A stretch of DNA of 45,206 nt from positions 96,590 through 141,795 of the forward strand of contig NQMI01000125.1 of NCBI GenBank assembly GCA_002270565.1. Direction: 5' to 3'. The DNA comes from Stenocarpella maydis. Lineage: Eukaryota; Ascomycota; Sordariomycetes; Diaporthales; Diaporthaceae. The notes under the pieces were generated by a model. That model was not told where the DNA came from. It searched no databases and saw nothing but the letters and a program-made list of their open reading frames with translations. Both the position numbers and the translations under genes were made by a program. Position 1 is the stretch's first letter. Each line of letters begins with the position of its first letter. This document shows, one piece after another, positions 34,601-45,206 of the stretch.

Positions 34601-37600
34601 CGGATCAATTGAGTCTGTCCACGCGGTGCAGACGTTCAAGTGTTGGAATGGGTGCAACAAGACGGCAGCTTCTAGGCCCGCCCGGGTCCTGGAGAGCTGT
34701 TCCCACACGCCCACGCCCTGGCGTGCTTCGAAACTCCTTCTCCTCACCAGTGGGCATTTTGGGGGGGGGGGCGTGAGCTCATGCTCTGTGTGTCAGTGTC
34801 AGTGTCGTGAGGCTCTTGGGCCTTCAGGCAGTCAGGGCGCCTTCAACTGTGCCGTGTGCAAGGTTTGCATTGCCACCTTCTGGGAGATGCTTGACTTGCG
34901 CATAATGATAATAAGCAAAGCGAGTGCAAGGAAACGTGGAGCCGTCGGGAGGAATGGAATTGACCAATGGTTAGGGCTGACGTGGAGCACACTGGCACAT
35001 GGCGAACTGGACTGTCGCCTGCTTCGCTGGTGCCATAGTGTAGACGGTGATGATGGTGGTGGTTAGTGGGGATCCAGCTCCAGTCGCCTGCCTATCCAGG
35101 TCTGGCGTGTGTCATTGTGAGTGTGAGTCATACCAGTCAGAGAGAAGGAAGGTCGAATATTAATAAGGCTTGCGTGGGGAGCTTGGGAAGACGAGCGAGC
35201 TGTTGAGAAATCAATTGACGCCAGACGAGGATGCATTGCGGGAGAGATGCAAGATGCAGGCCATGGCCATGCACGGCAGAGCAGGAAGGCGGGAACGGGA
35301 GCAGGGAAACGGAGCAACGGGGGCCTGTCGCTCCCTAGCAGCCCCGCCTGATTGAAACGGCAGCAGCCCTCGGTTGAGTGCAGGGCCGGTTTGGCACGGC
35401 TTGCCTGACGTTTATTATCGATAATGGGGGGTTCTAATCGATAATGATTGATAATGCACACGTCAACATGTACCTCTGTACCTCTGTATCTCTGTACGGA
35501 GTACGGAGTACTGCATAGTAGTACGAATTCTCGCCTAGGGACAAGAGTGGAGGAAAGCCAGAAAGACACACACACACTCCCTCACACACGCGAGAGAAGG
35601 TCACCTTGTGAACGGCAGGCACCAGAAGTCACGGCCATGTACCGTCTGACATATCACAGCCGACGGGGACGTGTGGCCCAGCAGACCCAGTCCTGGGGAC
35701 GGCACCCGGCAGGGAGTGTACGTATCAAACACACCAAGGCCAGGCCAGGCCTGCCTGCCAGCCTGCATCACAAATCCATCCAGCCTGGTGCATTCTCTCC
35801 CATTCCATCCGCCTCTACCTGTGCCTGTGGCCTTCTCTTCCGTCCTCGCCGCCCTCACCCTTCGCCCTTTGATGGCCCTGCTATGTACACTTGCCCAATC
35901 CATCGATACCCACTCTTTGCCGTCCTTGTTGCCCCATCACATTCAGCTCCCAAGCGCTCCCGTCAGCAGTGCGTGTCAATTCATCCCCGGGCTAACTCCT
36001 TGGTCACCTCAATGCCCGACGGTTCAATATCATGACAACGGAGAGAACGGCAGACAGATACGAAGCACGGCACGGCACTTTACCGTGTCCAATTAATTGC
36101 CCACTGCGCCCGCGATATACCACCTGTTATGCTAATTCGCCCACGCCTCGCAAGGTCATCGCGTTGTTTTTCGTCAGCCCTCTCCTGTAACAGGCCATGG
36201 CTCCGGTCCAATGCCGCCGTGTCAATTCCGGCCGCATGAATAATAACACTCAGGGCAGACCACTTTTGGTTCAGGGACCGCCTGACCTCCGCCTGGCTTG
36301 CTAACACACACGACAACTCCTGGCCACTCAAGTAGGTGGGCTCGCAGGCATATGTTGGACGCCATCGCCGTGGCGAGAGAGCCGGAGCAATGTCCGGGGG
36401 CCACTTGGGACTCAGCTCCGGTGGGGGGCAAAAGGTGCCACTGTCCCGCTGGCAGACCCGTGCGCTGCGTGGTCTGTATTGGTTGCTATTACCATACAGT
36501 TAAGCAAGCCGGATGGAGTCGTTGTTGAGTCAAAACTCAGGGTTGCCTGCCATTGATGAATCATTGCGCGCCAATTACCTCCCCCGGATTCTAGGTGGGC
36601 CCGTTTCGCGGTTTGATGGCAGCCTCGGGAGCATTACGCGTAAGTGTCTTTCTGCCTAGGCGAGCTCTCATCAGCCATGCCGCTACCCAAGTGCTCACAG
36701 TAGAGCAAGTAGACGGTGGAGTAAGTACTACGCTGGCGAGGTGTAACGCGACACACCCTCCCCTAGCCCCTCGCCCATCGCCTCACTCATCATCACCCTC
36801 CCGTTATTGCACGCACAAGCTCAGTCTGTTCCGAAGACGCCGAGGGCAGTCCACGCAACACACACACAGAGAGAGAGAGACACAGGAAGACCGATAGAGT
36901 ATCTTGCTTCTCCTGCATACCCGGTGTGGCTGAGCATCTCTGGGTGACACCCCACACTGATGATACACTACAGAGCATACACACCTTCGCACACACGCGC
37001 ACACACCAGAGCCTAGTCAAGCAGGTAACCGAAGAAGCAATACCAAGTACTATGGTAACCATGTCACGCTCGTCTCCCACACATTCACACTCACGACTCA
37101 TGAGGCATAGACTCTTTGCCCAACACGCCAATGGCAATCGCGACGGGCGCTAGGCCGTCTGGCTGTCTAGGAAGAGGCGGCAACCGTCGCCAGTATCGCC
37201 ACACACAGACACCCACAACCACACCCCAGCAGCCACATGACCCCGTCTCCCACACACCAAGGCACTATGAACTCTCACCTGGTGATCCCTCCCCAAACAT
37301 GTGCGCGCGCGTGTGTGTGTGGGATATCAAACAGTACGTATGCGTGCTAGTGGGTCACCATCTGCCATGATGATGACGACGGTGATGATGGCCTCAGCAG
37401 TAGAGCAGAGACCCCACGGCTTCGCAGGGTCCCAGGCAAAAGTCGCAGTACATACTTCTCGGACCCGACCATCTTATCTCGGCTGGTGGTTCCCCATCTC
37501 CATCCCGTCATCTGCCGCAACCACGGCGGGCCTCCTCGTGACGCGCCGTCCGAGACAAGCGGCAGTCACGACACCCCTCGGATCCGCCCTTGTTATCTAT

Positions 37601-38309
37601 GAGCAGTAGTAATCTAAACTGCATCGGTGATATGTGTGTAGCGTGTGAACGGTGGGTCCCACCTCCACATGATGGGATGGCCGTCAATTGTCTCGCGATA
37701 TATGACGGTCAAGAGGGTAGATCGTGGATGGGGTCTCAGTCTTTGGGGCGGGGGTGGCTATTTGGCAATTAAGCGCGCCTGCACATGTTCAACTGATTGC
37801 GCCGGTTTCCCCATCCCGCGATAGCCTCTCCATAATGCACGCTCCCCCCCCCGTCGTACATAGTGTGTAGTCCAACCCCCCCCCCCACCCGCAGTCATTC
37901 AGCTACACATGCCAATCTACCGCTGATTTTTGGTTTTAATTTAAATGCTAACGCCAATGCCATTGTTAAATTAGATATTTTCTAGGAGGCAGCAGACGGG
38001 AGGCCAGCACCCGACCAGGCCAGCCCAGGCCAATTGGGCTTATCTTATCACCCCTCCTTTCGGGTGCGGTTGGAAGGAGGGGTCTGGGTCACATTGCACC
38101 TTCACTGGATCGACCTCTGCTCGTCCTGTCTCTGATGCTAGCCTGACAGACAGCCTGACCCGCAGCTGAGGAAGGTGACGGACTGGCTGACTGACTTGCC
38201 TGGCAATCGATATCCAATGCCACTCTTTTCGTCAGCCAATCTTCTCGACCGACAGACAACAACAGATCGCCATCCATCTCATCACATGCTATGGTGTAAT
38301 TGTTCCACG

Positions 38310-38333
38310 TCCAATTGCGTCGCCAATTGCGTC
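38310..38333. repeat. 12 bp tandem repeat with CAATTG
   Basis: Two abutting copies of a unit reading CAATTGCGTCGC (allowing one base of phase), each with the hexamer CAATTG (38312-38317 and 38324-38329). Confidence 0.85.
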
Positions 38334-39177
38334 GCAACACGCACAGGCAGGGCGGGCGCGGAATATCAATACCAATGCAAAAGCAGGGCGCTTGAGGATG
38401 CGACTGACTGTGGACTGCTGGTGTTTCCCTCTCTCCCTCCTCACTTGCTGGCTCTACCGGGCGACTGCAGGGTCATCAATGCAGCCTACTTGAGTGTCTG
38501 GTCGGGCATACCCCCCCCCCCCAACAAAGACAAAGAGGCGTTTCACGTCTCGTGTTCTTTTTTCTACTCTTGTTTCGGCTGCTGCGCCATCATCCTGCCT
38601 CCAAGCACTGATTGCAGTCGCAGTCGCAGCTCGGTTCTCACAGCTAGCCCCGCCCCGTCTCACCATGCAGGGCGATGGATGCGGAAAGGGAGCGGACGCA
38701 TCTCACTGACTCCCTCGCTCGCCCGCTCGCTCACTCAATCAGTCACTCACTCACAGCCTGCAGTTGTAGCATTCCAGCCTCTAAATTTGGAAATCGCTGC
38801 GAAATCCCTGCATGCACCTGCAGCCAACACGCTCGGCGCCGCAAACAACAGTTCGAGATCCTCCACGATCCTTTGTCCCGGCCCCAGATGCAGAGCACAC
38901 TGCAATCCTCCTCGCTCCTCATTCCACTCACCTGGCACCTCCCAAATGCCCTAGTAGCCACGTATTGGCCCCAGCATCCGTCAGCCAACGCCAACCCACG
39001 CCACAGGCATACCAGACATTCTCAATTGGGCCTTGTGTTTGCGTCAATGGCCTGTACTCCGTATTGTGTTGCGCGCCACAGGTCAGCGCCGCTCAATTCA
39101 CTCCACCGATTGGCCAATTCGTCCAGACGACCAGCGCCTCATGCTTGGTACCAGCCGCCGGATCTGGCCGTCCACCG

Positions 39178-39200
39178 GTCTGTCTGTCTGTCTGTCTGTC
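39178..39200. repeat. (TCTG)n microsatellite
   Basis: About five consecutive TCTG units in non-coding sequence. Confidence 0.85.
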
Positions 39201-41570
39201 CACCAGAGGAGCTCATCACGCCGGCGTTTCAAATGTCGCCTTGTCTTGATGCTTCACAAGCGAGCAACTGAAAAGCTGCAGCCATGTCCCTCCATCGCCA
39301 ACAGGCATGTGAAGAAATGCCATCGTCACTGGGAAGGAGAGCCGGCCACCTGCAGCGAGGAATCTAGCCCCCCCCCCTCCGCCACGCGGCACATAAGGTT
39401 CATCCCAATCGTGGAAGCAATATTACGCGGTAACATTCAGGGTGCTCGATTGACTTCGGGACACCACGGTGACAGCCCCACCCCCTCGCAGCAAAACGGT
39501 ACAACCCAATCTTACCTTTGTGCTCATCGAACCTCACCTCCAAACGAAGGCCGATGGACATCTGGATACAACCCCCAGTCTCAGGTACCGATCAAGGTTT
39601 GCTCTGGGCCGGGCCAGGTCATCGTACTGGTCCAAACCCAGAGTGCGTTGAGCACTGAGCACTTGAGGCAGGGAGCAATTCTGCCTCGAGCCTTTGCGGT
39701 CGAACCATCGAGCGGCACGATCCGGGCTCGCATGATGTCATGGTGGCCATGAGCGCCGCCTGTGTTGGAGCGCCCAGCTTCGCGTTCACTGGCCTTGCCT
39801 TGAGGACCTGTCGCCTGCACAAACATGTCTTGTCGCAGCTTGATGAACTGGTCAATTGGAGCTCTACCCGCCGAGAACTTTGACACCTGGCTGGAGTCAA
39901 TGAACCAAAAAAAGTGCTCGCCTCTGCGTCGCCCGTTAGCCTTGCTCGCCGGCTGCCTCCTCCCCAACAGCTTGCTTCCTGGTTGCCCGCCTGCGGTGGT
40001 GGGGCCCCAAAGGAGGAAAAGCCAGGGCGAGAGGCGAGCAGCCCTGCAGGCCGTCCGGAGGGCGGGTTCTGGGCTGCCGCATGGCCCGCTAAACCCAAAG
40101 TGAGGCTGCAGAACGACGTCCTAGGTAACCCCCCAGTGGTCTGCGACGATCTGCCGGCCCAGGGATCGAGCAGTGATCGACCCGGTGCGACGCATTGTTC
40201 GCATCTATTCTGCAGTCACCCTGCAGCGCAGCAGGCAAGTGCCCTGCTAGGCTGAGCGGTCCGAAACGGGTCCCCCAGCGCTGGGAAGCTGGTAATTGGG
40301 TTTCGGAAGGCCGGACGCATGGAAGGCTGTCTGGCATGTGCGGGCTGTCCTTCCACGGTGTCTTCCACACTGTATTGGCCTGCTACTCCGCAATGCCCGC
40401 AGCCGTCCATTCGCCCGACGCCAAGTGGTTTCCATTTCTCAACAATACTTTCTTCATAAGACTTCTTTCTATGCGTCTAATCTTATACAGCATCTCTTAC
40501 TCGGGACCCAGGCTCGACCAAGTAGTGATCGTCGAGGGCTAGACCGGTCCATTGGCCATTGTGATGGTGAGATGATTTGACCGGGAGGTCATGAACATGG
40601 ATGGTGTATGTGGATGCGGGCATGTCTGCTGCTCTTTCTGTCAATTTTCAATGACGTCGTGGCTGATTCTTTGCGGGAGGCTTGTTGGGCGAGTGCTCCA
40701 TCGCAGCGCTGACGACTGCGTCGTCGTCAGTTGAGCCCCGAGAGCCACGCTCAGGCGTCGACACAGCATCACCAAGCAGACGAGTGACACTTTATCCCAT
40801 GTAATATCTCACGTCAAATAATAGTTGGTGACGATATCAACCATCACTCGCAAAACCTTCTGCGGCAGCTTTTTTTTGCCTTTGCACCTGCAATATGTAT
40901 GAAACACCCAACCTACCCATCGGCTGTGAGCCGTAAAAATGGCATCACAGTGTAGAAGCCTGAGGAACTGTCAATGCAACATTCAAGCTTTCGGCTCTCT
41001 TTCTCTCGGCGGCCCGGCGTGGGTGTAGGCCGCCAAAGAGCCCGAAGGAAAGAACGAGAAAAGGTAACACCCACCAAGCCGTCCCAGACCGAGTGGAGGG
41101 CGAGGTTCGAGCGGAGCGAAGCGTACCTGCAGCGGGTGCGAAGGTCTAAGCTTTGAAGACCCTCCTCTCACTCCCCCTCCCCAAAACCTCGTCTGGTTCC
41201 AGTTGGCGGGTTCCCACCCTGAGTCTCTGTCTCCTCGTGGAGGCTAACTGGAAATGTTGCATTCGGGGTTTTTATTGTCGGATGACGGGAGGCGCGAAGG
41301 GTTGTAGGTGGTTTGGGTTTATTCTCCTGGAGTGTGGTGGGGTGCATGTGTTTTGCTTGTTTGCCTGAACGTTTGGTTGGGGGGGAGTGGGGGGGGGGGG
41401 GGACGGTTGGGTTTGTGTGCGAAGTAGTCTCTTTGGCTCGTAGATTTTTTTGGAAGTGATAGCTCAGTTCTCTTTTCATATGGGATACGAACAAGGAGAT
41501 TGTGTGCTGCTTTTGTCTGCTTCGGCTATGGCATACTGTGCTTTGGTGGGCCCTGAAGATGGTTACTGTT

Positions 41571-41870
41571 AGCATTATACTAATCTATAATTATTTATCA
41601 AATTATGCATTATACTCTTTACATCTTTAAACCCTTTAACTTTCACATAAGTATAATTCTATTGAGCTTCAAAATAATAAAAGCTAATAAAAGCTAATTT
41701 AATATATTCTTTTATTATTTCAATATAATATTCTATTTATATTATTATAAAGCTTCTTTAATAATTACTTTTATTTTATTTACAATTTTATTCAAAACGC
41801 TTTATAACCAGATAATGTCTCCTAAAAAAAAAAAGGCATTCTACTAGCTGCTTAAAGATTATAGTGATAC
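41571..41870. other. AT-rich island, probable old repeat fragment
   Basis: About 300 bp of very AT-rich DNA with sharp borders to GC-balanced flanks, dominated by TATTATA-type words. The right edge has ATGTCTCCTAAAAAAAAAAA. Composition resembles the RIPed MULE at 20.5-23.4 kb but no terminal repeat or frame is recognisable. Confidence 0.5.
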
Positions 41871-44355
41871 TCGCTGTGGCCTGCCACAGTACAGCACCCA
41901 GCCGTACCGTGGTGCGTTATCCGGGAGATGGGGTTGTCTTCTTCGGGGAGAAGCTTTCGTATGTCTACCATACATTCATATGTTAGATTGAGCTCATTTT
42001 TGGTCGTAGGTCACTCACTATCGTAGGTTTCAACAAAAAAAAATGAGATGCAGAGTGATGGTTTATGCAAGAACAGATTTTTAACTTCGGGCGAGAGATC
42101 GCTTCTGAGGTTTTCTTCCGAAATCTAAAGTACTGCATCCATTCTTCATTATCTAACCCGAGTTCTGAAATTGCAAAGCATTACTCTAGATGTCCGAGCC
42201 TTTTTTTTTTTCTACGCGGTTCCGAAACAGGTGTTACTATATAGGTATGTAGGGGGTGGGTGCTACACCTGGGCAGGGTGGACAACAAGTTTTGGGCCGC
42301 TCCCCACGGTGGATGGGGGGGGGGGGAGGTTGGTACTGGCGACTGCCCCCTTCTTCGCAGGCATGGTCATGATTGACGGGTGCCTGCGGGAACGCCACCC
42401 CCGTCTGTCCGGCGGCTGTGAAGTATCGCCAAGCAGCAAGTAGGCTCATTGGGTTTTTGCCACTCGAGCCTCGAGCTGTTCGTCCCCTCCCCCCCCCAAA
42501 AAAAAACAAGGGGTTGGCCTCAGTGTATTCTAATGTGCTTACCGATCACCTCCCCGTATTATAGTTACATTTTACATGCACCTTATATGCAGTGGTTTTC
42601 CCACAAAGCTGCGGGCTGGGCCTGAGGTACAGAAGGTTAACTCGCGCGTGCGAGTTTCGGGGGTGAGCGATGCGCTGCGGCCTGGGGCTCGTGTGGATAT
42701 CGAGTGTCGTGCTTCTGGCTGTCGTAGAGAACATTTTGGGTTCATTTCCCGGGTGGCCCAGATGGCGCGCGGCTGCTCCTTGACGTGTTTTCTTTTGTTT
42801 AGCTTTGTCTTTGCCGGCGGGCTCAACAGGTGCCCTTTTCTTTGGTTTTTTTCCCTCGAAGGCGGCGGGCGACTGACTCTCATGGTCATACCTGGCGAAT
42901 GGAATTCATATCCGTTTTAGGTGGTGACATGTTTATGGGCGTGCTTCTGGAGGTCGTCACGACGAGGACGACCCCGGGGTTGCCGATGGGTTAAGGCGCC
43001 ATCCCGCTGAAGGAGTTCCTTTGGAAGTACGTGTGTGTCCCTGGCTAGAGGTGATAAATTCTTTAACGCGGTTTTTGGGGGGGTGGGTGGACTTCCAACC
43101 ATGTTCGCCTGGCCTCAGAGCTTCTTGCGTGAACTGTATCTCGGCGTGGTGGCCTGGCTATAGCAGGCTGTCTAATGACGCCCGCTATCTCAAAACAGTA
43201 GCGTTCCTGCTCACGAACGAGGCCATTGTGCCAAGAGGGACGGACGCTATAAGGCACTGTCGTATGCGATAAATAACTATGCCCGAATACCTTGTACGAG
43301 CGCGCTGCTGCGGTGGTGATCCATTGCCACAAGGCTCAGGATTTGGTTAAATGCCTCTGAGGCGCGTTTGAGGAAATTGAATATGTCGCGAATACTGGGG
43401 GCTTGTGGTCAGTCTTTGAGTTTGCGTATGTTTATTCCGAGTACCCTCTGTTGTCTTGGGTTCCAGACGCCAAATTACCTTTTGCGCTCATTAGACTTGA
43501 ACAGATAAAATGGTCTCAACACTGGACTCGAAATAAGCCATTCTTGACGGCCGCCGCTGCTTCGGCCACGGACAAAATGACTACCCAGGCTACCTCTGTC
43601 AACGTTGGCTGGCTAGAAGCGACAGAGTGTTGAGCAGTCCCAAGGTCACGGAGGAAGAGTATCGGCCAAGCTGCCTCGCAAAGAGGGCTTCTGGGTTCGA
43701 GCATCTTGTAAGAGGGAGATCCATGGGTAACACCTACCTGGGTATCTAACAGCCAAGGGTGAGGACCTATACTCCAGCCAAGGCCTACACGCTTCGTGTA
43801 ATGGGGAAGGTAGCTGATCTGGAAGAGTGGCTGTGCGGAGGCAGCTCATTGAGCTTCCTTCTTCTGTGGTTCCGCAAGTTGTCCTGCGTCTCCCCGTCAT
43901 TCTTTACTTTTCTCTATTTTTTTTTGCTTCTCCCTTTTGTGACACTTATTTACACACATGACTTCTTATGAATCTGCACCCCTGATAAGCCACTCGCACA
44001 TGGGACGGTAGTTATCTCACCTGTTCGTTATGTTCCTACGAGAATAAGATTTTTATCATCATCTGTGGGAGGCAAATGCAGGGTGAGCTCATGAGACACG
44101 ACTGCCGCGGCCCCTTTTCCCACCGTTTTTACACATAGCAGCTGTGCCGGAGTGCTCCTATCCCGCATGATGCAGTGTCCCTCATGAAGCGGCAAGGCTA
44201 CGCGCACCAGCTTTCAAGGTGGTCTCATTCCAGCTGTCTTGTCTAACATGCCAGCCTATAGCCCAGGCGGGACGAAGTTGAACCACACGGGCTGCGCCCG
44301 GCAGGGGATGGCCAGCCCTTCTGATGGACCCGCCAACGGCACCCCCGATACTGCT
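41871..44355. other. degenerate or non-coding region
   Basis: Frames up to 114 aa (such as 42576-42920 and 43403-43633) have no family resemblance I can defend. Contains a G-run at 42315-42326 and a C-run followed by an A-run near 42488-42507. Stretches around 42600-43640 look like eroded coding sequence in composition, without an identifiable product. Confidence 0.4.
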
Positions 44356-45206
44356 TCAAGATCTCGCCTCGTGGATGTGTAGAACCTCCTCGGCGATCCT
44401 CTCGCGAACGGGCAGGTAGAGCTGCATCTGGCCGTCCCCGCCGAACCTCCGGATAAGCCCCTTCTCCTGGGACCTGTCACGCTCCCAGTCGTTGGGGACC
44501 CAACCTGCAGAGTCTGCCCAGAGATAGGCGTGCCGGAATATTGAAATCGGGTTCTTCGGGAAGCGACGGGTAGGAAGAACATTGGTTGACGACGGCGTTA
44601 TTGTAGTCGATCAGTACGACGCGCAGCAGAGGTAGTCCGCCTGATGTATCGCGAACCTGCTCGGAGGTCTCCGGATTATCCCGCACGAGGATAATGTTGC
44701 GCCCACCAAAACCGAACTGGTTTACCCCGAATTGTAAGTGCCGCACAAAGGCGTCCATGGCCCGTGCTACTATCTTCAGTCGACACTCTTCAGGGTAGTT
44801 AACGGAAGGAGTCTCGTGTTTGTGTGTTTGGGTCGTTTCGAATGTGAGTATCTCGGATAGTGCTTCCATTTAGCTGCTCCGTCAATACTAGTCGAGCTGG
44901 TCTGTTATATGACTTGTTGTCGGCTGTAATCGGCATGTGAAGTGTCCAAGACCCATAGTATGCAGGAGCAGATGAACCTGCCTGCCCGGTTTCACGGAGC
45001 TGATTGTAGGCCGCTGCTTCGGTGCTATAGCCACATTATCGGCATTGTACACAACGTCTCGCGGCTCGTGGCTGAGCTCCGCCTTGAAGCTGTAGTATAG
45101 CGGGTCGTAGACCTTGGCAGTGGCCTCGTAGGGTCCAATACGAATAAGTGCAGCAACTACCATCCGTGACGTCTCAGGCTGGGTTGGTGGATCGGTTTAG
45201 ATTGGG
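44356..45206 (-). pseudogene. kinase-like (phosphotransferase-fold) gene, broken by frameshifts, runs off the edge
   Basis: Reading minus-strand frames in turn gives one ordered protein-like series. ATAKVYDPLYYSFKAEL and PRDVVYNAD (about 45130-45040) are followed, one frame over, by YSTEAAAYNQLRETGQAGS, SAPAYYGSWTLHMPI and ARLVLTEQLNGSTIRD. After another shift near 44810 come NYPEECRLKIVARAMDAF, GFGGRNIILVRD and RVVLIDYNNAVV. After a third shift near 44560-44590 come PISIFRHAYLWADSAGWVP and a C-terminus ending at 44358. The order (N-lobe, hinge, catalytic-like loop with GRN, LIDY metal-binding-like strand) fits a fungal family of kinase-like proteins of unknown role. The Asp expected in the catalytic loop is not seen. 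At least three single-base shifts make it a pseudogene unless the assembly is at fault. The 5' part lies beyond the window; a possible splice acceptor (CCCAG) is near 45183. Confidence 0.65.

Larger units (their letters stand above)
31690..41570. other. ~10 kb gene-free, CAATTG-rich intergenic block
   Basis: No open frame here has a domain, signal peptide or consistent splice continuation. GC content is normal, so this is not RIPed repeat. It is filled with simple repeats: C-runs at 34244-34254, 37876-37886, 38511-38522 and 39368-39377, G-runs at 34761-34771 and 41389-41402, CA tracts around 36860-37000, and a TCTG repeat at about 39178-39200. CAATTG is strongly over-represented between 33.1 and 39.9 kb. 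The part nearest 31690 is the SWIRM gene's upstream region. Confidence 0.55.

Noticed and set aside
35448..36035. 195 aa plus-strand frame in the gene desert
   Set aside because: Simple-sequence-driven composition, no domain, and similarly long frames on the opposite strand. The same applies to 38175-38954 and 39033-39752.

Overview
The window is filamentous-ascomycete (Pezizomycotina) nuclear DNA, most likely from a Sordariomycete-type plant-associated fungus. Genes carry short 50-140 bp GT-AG introns. One AT-rich block is a transposon mutated in the pattern of RIP (repeat-induced point mutation). The recognisable gene families are fungal: Zn2Cys6 regulator, LaeA/UMTA-type methyltransferase, cutinase, oligopeptide transporter (OPT) and a SWIRM protein. 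No tRNA, rRNA or CRISPR was found. All exon models are hand-derived from frame continuity and splice consensus.

Layout. 70-3043 (+): Zn2Cys6 transcription factor, 5 exons. 3930-4903 (-): SAM methyltransferase with one apparent frameshift. 4904-7842: mostly non-coding, with weak small-gene candidates. 7843-8725 (-): phytanoyl-CoA dioxygenase-like Fe(II)/2OG enzyme. 9072-9566: foldback miniature element with 8-9 bp target duplication. 10481-10985 (+): eroded cytochrome P450 remnant. 11808-15301 (+): 12-exon OPT transporter. 17132-18018 (+): cutinase. 19001-20249 (+): short-chain dehydrogenase with a mitochondrial-type leader. 20512-23425: RIP-degraded Mutator-like (MULE) element with 49 bp terminal inverted repeats. 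24352-25192 (+): unrecognised, frameshifted gene. 25788-26285: second foldback element of the same family as the first. 26359-26544 (-): small Gly/Pro-rich protein. 30442-31689 (-): SWIRM-domain protein. About 31.7-44.3 kb: a long stretch with no convincing gene, rich in G/C mononucleotide runs, microsatellites and CAATTG hexamers. 44356-45206 (-): kinase-like pseudogene running off the right edge.

How the genes may relate. The left half holds a methyltransferase, an Fe/2OG dioxygenase, a P450 remnant, a peptide transporter and an SDR within about 16 kb, near a Zn2Cys6 regulator. No polyketide, nonribosomal-peptide or terpene synthase is visible. This could be the worn edge of a secondary-metabolite cluster or simply an accessory region; the sequence does not decide. 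The 20-26 kb interval is transposon territory. The right part is a housekeeping-type SWIRM gene in a very long, non-RIPed intergenic setting. Several single-base frame breaks (about 4.3, 24.9, 44.6, 44.8 and 45.0 kb) and an N inside a G-run at 4985 mean that some breaks could be assembly errors.
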